Of a stretch of 64,000 nucleotides of DNA, positions 28,195 through 36,890 are shown one piece after another (the stretch's first letter is position 1; every line of letters starts with the position of its first letter). Below the pieces are notes generated by a model, which did not search any database, had not been told where the DNA came from, and worked only from the letters and a program-made list of their open reading frames with translations. Position numbers and translations under genes: made by a program. Origin of the DNA: Rhodobacteraceae bacterium HTCC2150 (GTDB lineage Bacteria > Pseudomonadota > Alphaproteobacteria > Rhodobacterales > Rhodobacteraceae); the NCBI GenBank assembly GCA_000169395.1, contig AAXZ01000006.1, positions 1-64,000 of the forward strand. The letters run 5' to 3'.

Positions 28195-28746
28195 ATGATC
28201 AACCGATTGGTAACAGGATTTGAGCGCCTAACGGCTGTGCTTGCAATTTTTTCGGCCATTTTGGTTTTGGCAATGAGTGCCTGGATCACCTACGACGTGT
28301 TGGCCCGCAATTTTTTAGGTGTAGGGTCACCTTGGTTTTTTGACTTGTCTGAATACACACTGGTTTGGGTTACCTTTTTGGCAGCGCCGTGGGTGTTGTT
28401 GCAAGACCGACATGTGCGTATCGAACTCTTGGTTGAGGTGCTGCCCAAATCCTTTCAGAGGAACCTTGGCATTGTCGTATCGATATTGGCATTTCTTACG
28501 TGTGTTGTGCTGTTCTGGAAAACGGGTGCCGCAGCTTACAAATATTGGGATACAAACGTAATGATGCCGAGGATTTGGCGAATTCCGCGGATCTGGCCTT
28601 ATGTTGCCATACCCGTGGGAAGTGGTCTTTTGGCCATCGCATTTTTGGTTCGATTGCATCGTTATGTCACGAGCAAAGATCCCGAGGCCGATTTCCGTGC
28701 CAACGCGATGAGTGATCAGGTCGAGCAAACGGAAAAGCAGGAGTAA
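28195..28746 (+). CDS. dctQ: TRAP transporter small permease (DctQ family)
   Basis: Membrane protein of 183 residues with four membrane segments: TAVLAIFSAILVLAMSAWIT near the start, WVTFLAAPWVLL, LGIVVSILAFLTCVVLFW and a last one at YVAIPVGSGLLAIAFLV. DctQ sits in the inner membrane with DctM and is needed for docking of the loaded binding protein. It starts 77 bases after dctP and ends six bases before dctM. It belongs to the same operon as the hydroxylase. Confidence 0.9.
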   Translation: MINRLVTGFERLTAVLAIFSAILVLAMSAWITYDVLARNFLGVGSPWFFDLSEYTLVWVTFLAAPWVLLQDRHVRIELLVEVLPKSFQRNLGIVVSILAFLTCVVLFWKTGAAAYKYWDTNVMMPRIWRIPRIWPYVAIPVGSGLLAIAFLVRLHRYVTSKDPEADFRANAMSDQVEQTEKQE

Positions 28747-28752
28747 CTGACA

Positions 28753-30063
28753 ATGGAATATGAATGGGTCATAAACCTTGTGTTTTTCTTCGGCTTTCTA
28801 ATTGTCATGATGCTAAGCGGCATGCCTGTTGCGCTTGGCTTTTTAACGCTGAATATTATCGGTCTTTATATTTTTATGGGCGAAGGGGCGTTGTCATTGT
28901 TGGCGACAGGGGCCTTTACATCGGTCGGACAGTTTACCCTGATACCGATCCCCTTGTTTATTCTAATGGGCGAATTGTTGATGCGCACAGGATTGGCGGC
29001 TAAAACTGTTGATGCTGTGGATCATTGGATCGGTCGGGTGCCTGGGCGATTGTCACTGTCTGCGGTTGGCGGTGGTACATTGTTTGGCGCGTTAAGTGGC
29101 GCCAGCATGGCCTCGGTTGCGATGCTTGGATCGACGCTTGTACCGGAAATGGCCAAGAGAAATTATAAACCTGCGATGTCGGTTGGGGCAATTCTTGGCG
29201 GTGGCGGGCTTGCGGTACTTATCCCGCCAAGTGCCCTTGGTGTTTTACTGGGTGCCTTGGCCAAAGTTTCGATCGCCGAATTGCTTTTGGCGGGCATTCT
29301 TCCGGGTCTTTTATTGGCCACCCTATATTTTGCGTATTTTACGATACGGGCGATGATCCAACCTGATTTGGCACCGCCATATGTTGCCGAAAAAACAAGC
29401 ATAAAGGTTAAGCTGAAAGCGTTGTTAGAGGTTTCACCGCTCTTCAGCCTTATTCTCGTTGTAACTGGCAGCATCTTCTTGGGCTTTGCAACGCCGTCGG
29501 AATCTGCGGCTATGGGGGTGATTGCGACGATACTTCTTGCTGCGTGCTATAAACGGTTGACATGGAAAGCGATCGTTGTGGCGATGAGGTCGACCATGAC
29601 CACCACGGCGATGATGTTGCTGGTTATCGTCGGTTCGTCTGGTTTTAGTCAGTTGTTGGCCGCCACGGGCACAACGTCCTCGTTGGTCAACGGCGTAAGT
29701 GTTTTGGATCTGCATCCTATGATCATGGTTTTGATCATGATGGGAATTGTCCTGCTGTTGGGGTGCTTTATCGACACCATTTCGATCATGCTCGTCTCTA
29801 TCCCTGTGTTTATGCCTATTGTTGCAGCAATAGGGGTTGATCCGATCTGGTTTGCGATCCTAATTTTGGTCCAGCTAGAGCTGGCCGGAATCACGCCGCC
29901 CTTTGGGGTGCTGTTGTTCGTCATGAAGGGTGTGCAACAACAACTGCGAATGTCTGAGATATATAAGGCAGCGGTTCCGATTGTGTTCCTGCAGTTTTTG
30001 TTGATTGCAATTTTGATGCTGTTTCCAGAAATTGTGTCGTTCCTGCCTTCTATGGCCAAGTAG
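28753..30063 (+). CDS. dctM: TRAP transporter large permease (DctM family)
   Basis: Membrane protein of 436 residues with the twelve or so hydrophobic segments of DctM. Family signatures include GALSGASMASVAMLGSTLVP, AILGGGGLAVLIPPSALGVL, FATPSESAAMGVIATILLA and ELAGITPPFGVLLFVMKG. It drives sodium- or proton-coupled uptake of the compound delivered by the DctP protein. The stop TAG at 30061-30063 is followed seven bases later by the AhpD-like gene, so translation is closely linked. Confidence 0.93.
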   Translation: MEYEWVINLVFFFGFLIVMMLSGMPVALGFLTLNIIGLYIFMGEGALSLLATGAFTSVGQFTLIPIPLFILMGELLMRTGLAAKTVDAVDHWIGRVPGRLSLSAVGGGTLFGALSGASMASVAMLGSTLVPEMAKRNYKPAMSVGAILGGGGLAVLIPPSALGVLLGALAKVSIAELLLAGILPGLLLATLYFAYFTIRAMIQPDLAPPYVAEKTSIKVKLKALLEVSPLFSLILVVTGSIFLGFATPSESAAMGVIATILLAACYKRLTWKAIVVAMRSTMTTTAMMLLVIVGSSGFSQLLAATGTTSSLVNGVSVLDLHPMIMVLIMMGIVLLLGCFIDTISIMLVSIPVFMPIVAAIGVDPIWFAILILVQLELAGITPPFGVLLFVMKGVQQQLRMSEIYKAAVPIVFLQFLLIAILMLFPEIVSFLPSMAK

Positions 30064-30070
30064 GCGTAAG

Positions 30071-30514
30071 ATGTCCGGATTTGATTATTGGAATTCAGGA
30101 TCAACCGCTTACAGTAAACTTATGGAAGCCAAGGCAGAACTGGTATCTTCTGGGCTTTCACCTGCTTTGCTTGAACTTGTGTTCTTGAAAATTTCGCAGA
30201 TAAACGGGTGTTCTTATTGTATCGCGCTTCATTGTAAAGCGGCGCTAAGGGCCGGGGTGAGTGAAACACAAATTAAACAAGTTCGGTTCACCAATCTTTC
30301 GGATGAGTTTTCTGAACTAGAACGCGCGGCGATTAGATGGGCGGAAAGTGTAACCACTTTGACGAATGTGGCGAATGTATCCGCAAAAAGAGAGGCAATA
30401 GCTTCGATGATAACTTTGCGGCAATTGACGGATTTGACTGTTGCGATTGGTATAATGAACGCGCTGAACAGGTTATCGATCGCACTTGGAAATCCAGTTG
30501 GTGCGAACATTTGA
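30071..30514 (+). CDS. AhpD/carboxymuconolactone decarboxylase family protein
   Basis: Small all-helical protein of 147 residues with the AhpD redox motif GCSYCIALH: cysteines 47 and 50 and histidine 54. AhpD-type proteins act as thiol peroxidases or electron donors for them. The related carboxymuconolactone decarboxylases lack the CxxC, so a redox role is more likely here. It follows dctM directly. With the ABM protein in the sister operon it may protect the oxygen-sensitive iron-sulfur and molybdenum centres from peroxide, which is inference. Confidence 0.85.
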   Translation: MSGFDYWNSGSTAYSKLMEAKAELVSSGLSPALLELVFLKISQINGCSYCIALHCKAALRAGVSETQIKQVRFTNLSDEFSELERAAIRWAESVTTLTNVANVSAKREAIASMITLRQLTDLTVAIGIMNALNRLSIALGNPVGANI

Positions 30515-30594
30515 CTTGTTTAGGTTCGTTAAACATTTGAATAGTCTAGCAGTAGCTTACATTTCAGAATCGGTCGGCAAACGGGGACTATGAC

Positions 30595-32301
30595 ATGAAA
30601 ATTCAACCCAATAAAACACAGATCGAGACGCTGATGCGTCCGCCCGAACAAGTTATGCGATTGAATCGCATGGGGTCATTACATCAGTCGCGGCTAAGTT
30701 TCATGCGCAGCCTTCTGCGTTTAATGAAACGCGAAAATTGGGTTTTTTCTCGCCCAGTTTGGCGCATGAATGATTTTGGTATGGGTGTCGCAGTCTATCA
30801 AGCCACAGGCCCGGCGCGCAGTTACAGCCTGATTTGTTTTTCCCACGAAATTGATCCTGCGAAACGAACTGACCGCTCAATTGCCACTGAATGGGACGCG
30901 ACCTTTACGATGTTCGACGGCATCCCGACAGAAGATGATCTGGAACGCCTAAAATTAAATGTTCCAAAGCAAGAAGCGGGCAGGGTATCCGAAAGTGAGC
31001 TGTCTATTTCGCGGGCAAATAAATCAGTTCGGTTGTTTGAGCATGTTGTCGAGCGACTGGCGGCTGGACAGCAACCCGACGTGAAACAAATCGAAGACAT
31101 CGGTTATCTGATGCGGACAACCGCGGTTTACGGATCGGGCAAATTTGGGGCGGCATCTCGGGACAAGTTAAAAAGTCGGCCAGAAGTATCGCGCCCGTTC
31201 CACATGGAAATGATGTCTGTTTACCTGACGCGGGCCTTTACGGCTGATTTGGTCGAGCACATCGCAGCAAAACGCGGCGGCAAAACGGCGACAACGATTG
31301 ATGCGAACATTCGGCGACGACTTGGTGTTGGCAATTCTACAGGTCTTGGGATGGCGCCATTTTTGGTAAATCACCCAACGCTGACCCACAACTGGATTAA
31401 CGCGCGTGAAACCGCGTTGGCGCGGGTTCGAAGCATCACAGCAGCAGAACAAAGTACAATTACGAGTTTCCTTGAGGGGATTTTGGATGCGACCGAGAGC
31501 ATCGGAAATTGGAAAACAACGGACGACGTTCAAACGGCAAGAATAGGTGAACTCATCCAAGATATGGGTAAACTGAACGAATACATTGGGGCCTTTGATT
31601 TCAGTCAAAGCTCGCCTTGGGATGCGCTTTACCGATGGGGTGAAGACAATCTAGAACTTGAGGCGCAAGAGCTTTTGGTTTCATCGCTTATTGAGCCGTT
31701 CGGCGATTTGGTCGATGATCTTTTGGACACAATGAGCGCTGATGAGGAGGCCGAATTCCGCATCGATGGAACCATGTCTGTGGGTGATTTTAGAAAAATG
31801 ATTGAAACGCGTTATGGCTGGGCGCTAGCGACCGATTTCCAGACGCGTGATAATTGTGCTCGGTTTTGGTATGTCTCATCAAACAAAGCAGAGCCCCGTT
31901 TGGGAGAACGGTTTGAAGAAGAGGATTCAGAACAGTTTGAAGAACCATTAGACGTCGGTAGAGATGTCTCAAACTTTTATGAAGCCCTCGCTGCAAAAGA
32001 TTCAGCGGATAACATTGCTGAATTCCTGATGGAAAATCCTCACTATCGAAAAATCGTTCGGCGATTGCAGGTCGTTTCACGTTTTCCATACGGCGAGATT
32101 TGCGACAACTTGATTTCAAGTGCGGTGCGTCCAATTGATATGCTGCGTTGTAAATTATCATTTTTTGGCGCTGTCGATTTTGATCCGCGATCTGACAGGT
32201 GGGTGCGCATCACGATGTTCAAAAATGCACCCTTCCCGCACGAATTGGACGGCGATAGCCGAGACAATTGGGCCTATAGTTCTGTTAAGGTGGGACAATG
32301 A
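30595..32301 (+). CDS. uncharacterised 568-residue protein of the hydroxylase operon
   Basis: I do not recognise a characterised family. The protein is soluble, with no signal peptide or membrane segment, and mostly helical and charged. A possible core is FHMEMMSVYLTRAFTADLVE followed by an arginine-rich turn RRRLGVGNSTGLGMAPFLVN, with HNWINARETALARV after it. The C-terminal third has an acidic linker (about residues 440-460, many E and D) and an end part with HYRKIVRRLQVVSRFPYGEI. No nucleotide-binding loop or metal-binding cysteine set is visible. It begins 80 bases after the AhpD-like gene and its TGA overlaps the ATG of the DUF3726 gene, so the two proteins probably work as a pair. Confidence 0.6.
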   Translation: MKIQPNKTQIETLMRPPEQVMRLNRMGSLHQSRLSFMRSLLRLMKRENWVFSRPVWRMNDFGMGVAVYQATGPARSYSLICFSHEIDPAKRTDRSIATEWDATFTMFDGIPTEDDLERLKLNVPKQEAGRVSESELSISRANKSVRLFEHVVERLAAGQQPDVKQIEDIGYLMRTTAVYGSGKFGAASRDKLKSRPEVSRPFHMEMMSVYLTRAFTADLVEHIAAKRGGKTATTIDANIRRRLGVGNSTGLGMAPFLVNHPTLTHNWINARETALARVRSITAAEQSTITSFLEGILDATESIGNWKTTDDVQTARIGELIQDMGKLNEYIGAFDFSQSSPWDALYRWGEDNLELEAQELLVSSLIEPFGDLVDDLLDTMSADEEAEFRIDGTMSVGDFRKMIETRYGWALATDFQTRDNCARFWYVSSNKAEPRLGERFEEEDSEQFEEPLDVGRDVSNFYEALAAKDSADNIAEFLMENPHYRKIVRRLQVVSRFPYGEICDNLISSAVRPIDMLRCKLSFFGAVDFDPRSDRWVRITMFKNAPFPHELDGDSRDNWAYSSVKVGQ

Positions 32302-32954
32302 ATAACTATTCTAACAAGGAACTTCGGGCGTTTGCGGTACGGTCGGCGCGCGGGGCTTATATGCCATGGGGCCTTGCAGAGGAAGCTGGGGGATCTTTGG
32401 CTTGGCTAGAACGCCATGGAGTATCGACGGTTTCGTCTTATATCGCCTTGTTGCAGGAATTTGACGGGAAAGACCCCGCAACGCTTGGCCCAAGCTTTTC
32501 AAATACCCAAGAAGTGGCAGATCGTTCCCTGCCAATTTGCCCGATCCTGACAGGCGCTTACCTAAGCGATAAACGAGGCGGCAAATTGGCCCAAGAACCG
32601 TTGGTTTTTCCGGCGATGATGATGCCACATTTGTTGTTGCCGTTTCTGGTTTGGGTGGCGCAAGATCTTTCGCGTACCATCTGTGTAAAATGGTCTGAAA
32701 CGACTGTTTTGGTTGGGCCAGAGGGTTTCGAAATAATTGAAGGTCAAGCTGGGTTGGTGTGTGATTCCAAGCAATCCGTTGAGATTGCGTTGAATGACGG
32801 CAACGCCACGCCCAATCATCAGTATTGCCCCAGAACACAAGTAAGCGACGCGCATCGAAATCAACTAGAGGGTTTCGTCGTAAGGACGTACCTGCCAGAA
32901 TCTGAGCATTCGCAAAAATCAGGTGCAGGTGGCGGAAGCGTTGATGATGACTGA
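32298..32954 (+). CDS. DUF3726 family protein
   Basis: Protein of 218 residues resembling DUF3726, a family without known function that I recall mainly from Rhodobacterales. The typical start reads ELRAFAVRSARGAYMPWGLAEEAGGSLAWLERHG. The middle holds LVFPAMMMPHLLLPFLVWVA, which looks like a buried strand-helix rather than a true membrane anchor. The tail is glycine- and acid-rich. It overlaps the preceding gene by four bases (ATGA). Last gene of the hydroxylase-TRAP operon. Family assignment is from memory of the sequence pattern. Confidence 0.65.
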   Translation: MNNYSNKELRAFAVRSARGAYMPWGLAEEAGGSLAWLERHGVSTVSSYIALLQEFDGKDPATLGPSFSNTQEVADRSLPICPILTGAYLSDKRGGKLAQEPLVFPAMMMPHLLLPFLVWVAQDLSRTICVKWSETTVLVGPEGFEIIEGQAGLVCDSKQSVEIALNDGNATPNHQYCPRTQVSDAHRNQLEGFVVRTYLPESEHSQKSGAGGGSVDDD

Positions 32955-33627
32955 CGACAAAAACGCGCGCAGGTGACGGTCTGAACGCCCTATAGTCTTG
33001 GGGGCAGGAGGGACCAAATCGGCAAAGTTAATTTAACAGTGCAGGCTGTTTAGGAACAATTCACACTCTACGCAGCTAACTGCAAAGGGAACATTTCCAC
33101 AAAAACCCAGCGAGCTAAGAGTGGCGCTGGTTACGATTTGCTAATTCATTAACAAAAACGCTGTTTGTTCCCAACGTATTGTGCCCTTTTGAGACATTTC
33201 AATCCGAAATATTCAAAAGAATGCTGACGGGCCCCAAATTGTAGGACTGAATGATTGAAAGCTCTGGCTGTTGCCAAACTTCTGGATACATTTCACTAGA
33301 TTTGACCCCATTTTTCCACACAATTTAAAGATCACACAGTAAAAAAATACCCTACGGTGACGCGACCAAAATGGGCGGATTCCGGGCTTTTTCTGCGTGC
33401 GCGAGCCGATCAACGTGCAACGTTGAAAGCCGACATCCACATTCACTTGAAGCCAAGGTTCTCTCTGCACTGCCGCAAGTCGGATTCGAGCCCGAAGTGA
33501 CCAATGCTGCAAAGTCGACGAACGGCTGCTTGGGGGTTAACGAGATGTGCCCAGCCGTCTCTTGATTTTCTCACTTGGTTGCAGAGCAACTCTCAAAAGC
33601 ATGTTGCCAACCATTCACAAAACGCTG
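32955..33627. other. non-coding region before repeat copy 2
   Basis: About 670 bases with no convincing gene. A reading at 33370-33530 (ASRSTCNVESRHPHSLEAKV on the plus strand) resembles a short text I recall as recurring between genes in Rhodobacterales genomes, perhaps an intergenic repeat. Only one copy is in this window. Confidence 0.4.
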
Positions 33628-33773
33628 TTGATGCGTTTGAGAAACACGCCGAATTCGAAGCAGACAATAGAAATGAAGCAAGTTCAAATTATGTGCCTAT
33701 TCGTAGTGAGATCAACCAAAGAATGCGGGACCGTTTTCTGATTGGCAACGAACAGTTTGTAGCTGAAGTTTAA
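33628..33773 (+). pseudogene. C-terminal fragment of the Stf0-type sulfotransferase
   Basis: The last 48 codons of the sulfotransferase at 2173-2961 recur here unchanged, ending in FLIGNEQFVAEV. Sequence before 33628 is unrelated, so there is no sulfate-donor binding region. It came along with the 681 bp repeat and has no function by itself. Confidence 0.9.
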
Positions 33774-34308
33774 GAACAACGGGCTTGGCTTTTTGACCGT
33801 AAAATTCCGCTTCCATTCATTGTTTGAGCCGCGTTGTCCTATTGTTTGTTTCTTTGTTCATCTTTCAATCTGCCTTTCTTTGATGCGAACCATATCTTTG
33901 TCTATTTCAAGGGTGAGGTCTTTAATGTGCTCACGATCTATTTGGCCGAGTTTTTCACGAATTTCTGCATCACTAATGATGAGGGATTTTGTCACTTTTT
34001 GGTAGGTGTGTTCGTTAGACGAGATATTTCTAACTAAAGGCGGATTTACTGCTGTTTAATACCCGCCAAAATCAAACTCCCATAGAGTATCTCCAACGGT
34101 GAATTTAGTTTCTGTTGTCTCTTTATCTTTGGGGGTGCTTTGAATGCCACGCACAAAGCGCGTTGCGTTGTTGTATTACATCAAACAAACCTTTCCTGAT
34201 CACGCAAAGTAAAGTTTTACGCGCTGGATAAAGATGAGTGATCTTAGGGCCGTGATAGGTGGTGGAATTAGTGTGAGTGGTGGTTCGCGTAATGAGTGTT
34301 ATGTTAAA
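33628..34308 (+). repeat. 681 bp direct repeat, copy 2
   Basis: Identical to 2816-3496. Here it carries only the sulfotransferase tail and the decayed minus-strand frame, and is followed by host sequence leading to the DUF1801 gene. Under a plasmid integration model this copy marks the right junction of the inserted 30.8 kb circle. Confidence 0.95.
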
Positions 34309-34423
34309 CTATTATGTGACTCTCATTTCGAATATAACCCCAAAAAAAATGGGTTCCTGATTGATATCCTAGCTCTAAGGGCAATTGCTTGCTTTAGACC
34401 ACCGTTTTATTCAATCTACTGCC

Positions 34424-34831
34424 ATGAAACACAAACCACCTTTCGCTGATCCTAATGTTGAAAAAGCCTACGCCGAATTTCCAGAGGACGTACGCGATGA
34501 TCTGCTAACCCTACGTGCGCTTATATTTGAGACGGCCCATTCAACGGATCGTGTGGGCGAGATTGAGGAAACCCTGAAATGGGGCCAACCCGCTTACCTA
34601 ACGCCGCAAACCAAATCCGGTTCAACAATCCGACTGGGCACCCCGAAACAAGGTGGCTTTGCCATTTACACCCATTGCCAAACAACGATCATGTCCGATT
34701 TTCAGGCGCTTTTTCCAACGGAATTTTCCTTTGACGGCAATCGGGCGGTTCAATTCCAACCCGATGCCCCTCTGCCCCTAGACGGCCTTAGGTTGTTGAT
34801 AAAAAGCGCGCTAACATATCATTTAAAATAA
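34424..34831 (+). CDS. DUF1801 domain protein
   Basis: Protein of 135 residues of the DUF1801/YdhG-like group, with the recurring pattern ETLKWGQPAYLTPQTKSGST and CQTTIMSDFQALFP. The structure is a small helix-grip type fold and the function is unknown. ATG at 34424 was taken because the conserved part starts soon after it. It stands alone, 51 bases from the convergent araC-type gene. Confidence 0.75.
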   Translation: MKHKPPFADPNVEKAYAEFPEDVRDDLLTLRALIFETAHSTDRVGEIEETLKWGQPAYLTPQTKSGSTIRLGTPKQGGFAIYTHCQTTIMSDFQALFPTEFSFDGNRAVQFQPDAPLPLDGLRLLIKSALTYHLK

Positions 34832-34881
34832 CAACGGCTTTTGAAATTTCACCCAGCAAAATCAGAAACCTCGGTCGAACG

Positions 34882-35754
34882 CTAAGAAGCACGTGCAAGG
34901 TGATGTTTTGGTGAACAGCCAAATTTTCGGGAATAATCACGGCTGAAATGCGTGGCGCTTTCATACCCAACTTCAAAACCCGCAACAGACACCGAAGGCA
35001 CACCGCGTTCTAAAATTTCGCGCGCTTCGATAATGCGCAGATCTTTTTGGTATTGCAGCGGCGATGTGCCAGTTACTGATTTAAAGTGTTCGTGAAATGA
35101 TGATTGGCTCATCCCTGCCACATGGGCAAGCTCGCCCACGGCCAAAGGTTCACGAAACTTGGTCCTGATCTGTTTGATGGATTTGGATATCCGGCTGGCA
35201 TGGCTATCCACTGACAATAGATTTCGCAACATCCCCCCAATGGGTGACATCAAAAGTCGATAATGAATTTCCTTCAGAATTACCGGCCCCAAAACTTGCG
35301 TATCCAGCGGCTTGTCCATTAACTCAAGATATCGAACCATTGGGTCAATCCAAACAGGATCAGCAACGCTGGCCGAAAGCGAGGTTGCTTGATGATCGTC
35401 TGCTCTTGTTTCGCCAATCTGTTCATAAAGGCCGCGAAGAATTCCCAAGTCTATGGAAAATATCAATGCGCGATAAGGTTTATCGGGGCTGGCTTTTGTT
35501 ATCTTTGAACTAACGGGTAATTCATGGCTCACCAAAAGTACGTCTCCTTCGGCAAGTGCAATGAACTGGTTACCAACGCGCATTTCCTTGGTTCCCTGTA
35601 GAATTAGGCAAATTACAGGATTATAAACAATGGCCTCAAATGCGTTGGTTTCGAAACGCTGGAAAAGATGCGCAGCGGGCAAGCATTTATCGTTTTTCTC
35701 AGCATCACGTGTACCAAGCTCTACTGATAGCTGTTGTAATTTTTCAAATGACAT
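34882..35754 (-). CDS. AraC family transcriptional regulator
   Basis: Regulator of 290 residues: an AraC N-terminal ligand domain (YNPVICLILQGTKEMRVGNQ, LAEGDVLLVSHELPV) and two C-terminal helix-turn-helices (LAVGELAHVAGMSQSSFHEH, then GYESATHFSRDYSRKFGCSP). It is divergent from the aldo/keto reductase gene, 159 bases apart, and most likely activates it. This regulator type with an adjacent aldo/keto reductase is common in proteobacteria and often responds to aldehydes or electrophiles. Confidence 0.9.
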   Translation of the reverse strand: MSFEKLQQLSVELGTRDAEKNDKCLPAAHLFQRFETNAFEAIVYNPVICLILQGTKEMRVGNQFIALAEGDVLLVSHELPVSSKITKASPDKPYRALIFSIDLGILRGLYEQIGETRADDHQATSLSASVADPVWIDPMVRYLELMDKPLDTQVLGPVILKEIHYRLLMSPIGGMLRNLLSVDSHASRISKSIKQIRTKFREPLAVGELAHVAGMSQSSFHEHFKSVTGTSPLQYQKDLRIIEAREILERGVPSVSVAGFEVGYESATHFSRDYSRKFGCSPKHHLARAS

Positions 35755-35913
35755 TGTTGCCTCCTGATCCCCTTCCTAACAAACTCGCGTTTTAAAATCA
35801 CGCGTAATACCGAAATTTTGGAGGAATTGGCAAAACAGTCGGAGAAATTGGCAGGACACACAAGCCCCGTGACACTAGCTTCTAATCAAGCAAACAATGG
35901 AACGGAGCATCCC

Positions 35914-36822
35914 ATGACGAACACAGCTACAACATTTACATTGAACACCACCACGACCATTCCAGCCGTCGGGTTTGGCACATACCTTATCTCTAATGAC
36001 GACGCCAAATCCACAATCAGCGCCGCAATTCAAGCGGGCTATCGGCACATCGACACCGCCTCTGGTTATCAAAACGAAAAAACTGTCGGGGCGGGAATTA
36101 AAGCGGGTCTGCAAAGTGCCGGCATTACCCGCAAAGACCTCTTTGTCACCGCCAAACTATGGCCTGGAAACCCAGCATGGGGTGATGCACCCAAAACAAA
36201 GGCACAAACCCTTGACGAATGCGACGCAAGCCTCGCGCGTTTAGGGCTAGACTATGTGGATCTCTATTTAATCCATGCCCCCTACGGTGGCGACATGCGT
36301 CTTGAACAATGGCGCGCCTTGCTTGAACTGCAAGCAAACGGAAAGGCGCGTTCCATCGGGGTAAGTAATTTCAACGAAAGCCATCTGAATGAAATCAAAG
36401 CCGCTGGCCTGCCCATGCCTGACGCAAACCAAATAGAACTGCATCCATGGTCTCAGAAACCAGATTTGCTGGCCTATATGGATCAACACGCCATCGCACC
36501 GATTGCCTACAGCAGCCTCGTTCCGCTCTCAACTTGGCGCACAAAAGAAGGCCAAGCCAGCGCCAAAACCGACGAAATGAAAGCCGCAGGAACAACGTTT
36601 CGCGATATGGCTGAAAAATATGGCGTATCAGAGGCCCAGCTTCTTTTGCGATGGGGCGTTCAGAATGGATATGCCGTTTTACCCAAAAGCATGAACCCAG
36701 ATCGGATGCGTCAGAACATTGATTTATTCTCATTTTCAATCGATGACACTGACATGGCGAAAATGGCAACGATGGATCAAGGCGACGGTGTGGCTTGGGC
36801 GACGGGTGACCCTAGCAAGTAA
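35914..36822 (+). CDS. aldo/keto reductase
   Basis: NADPH-dependent reductase of 302 residues with the barrel signatures GYRHIDTASGYQNEKTVGAG (catalytic D and Y), VTAKLWPGN (lysine), LDLYLIHAP-like VDLYLIHAPYGG and GKARSIGVSNFNESHL. The C-terminal LPKSMNPDRMRQNIDLFSF binds the cofactor phosphate. It reduces small aldehydes or ketones such as dicarbonyls. ATG 35914 was chosen over an upstream start because GGAG sits before it and the conserved part follows. Probably controlled by the divergent AraC protein. Confidence 0.92.
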   Translation: MTNTATTFTLNTTTTIPAVGFGTYLISNDDAKSTISAAIQAGYRHIDTASGYQNEKTVGAGIKAGLQSAGITRKDLFVTAKLWPGNPAWGDAPKTKAQTLDECDASLARLGLDYVDLYLIHAPYGGDMRLEQWRALLELQANGKARSIGVSNFNESHLNEIKAAGLPMPDANQIELHPWSQKPDLLAYMDQHAIAPIAYSSLVPLSTWRTKEGQASAKTDEMKAAGTTFRDMAEKYGVSEAQLLLRWGVQNGYAVLPKSMNPDRMRQNIDLFSFSIDDTDMAKMATMDQGDGVAWATGDPSK

Positions 36823-36890
36823 AGACACTACGGGGCCGATATTAGTTCCGAGCCGCCCAAAATACGACTCGGAACACTTTCCAGAATTGC

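Larger units (their letters stand above)
2816..34308. mobile_element. 30.8 kb segment bounded by 681 bp direct repeats, probable integrated plasmid
   Basis: The segment from the first base of repeat copy 1 (2816) to the base before copy 2 (33627) is 30,812 bp. It contains a complete ParA-ParB-Rep_3 module, a molybdenum hydroxylase system in two operons, a creatinase-like operon and two broken integrases. Direct repeats around a stretch with its own replication genes are what a single crossover between two circular plasmids leaves behind. The repABC genes and all parS sites lie outside. This is inference from structure: a duplication of another origin, or a misassembly through the repeat, remains possible. 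Confidence 0.6.

Noticed and set aside
6337-33074. A shared 15-mer, CTGCGTAGAGTGTGA at 6337-6351 and its reverse complement at 33060-33074, as ends of a mobile element
   Set aside because: In 64 kb a few 15 base matches are expected by chance on both strands, and similarity does not extend beyond it.
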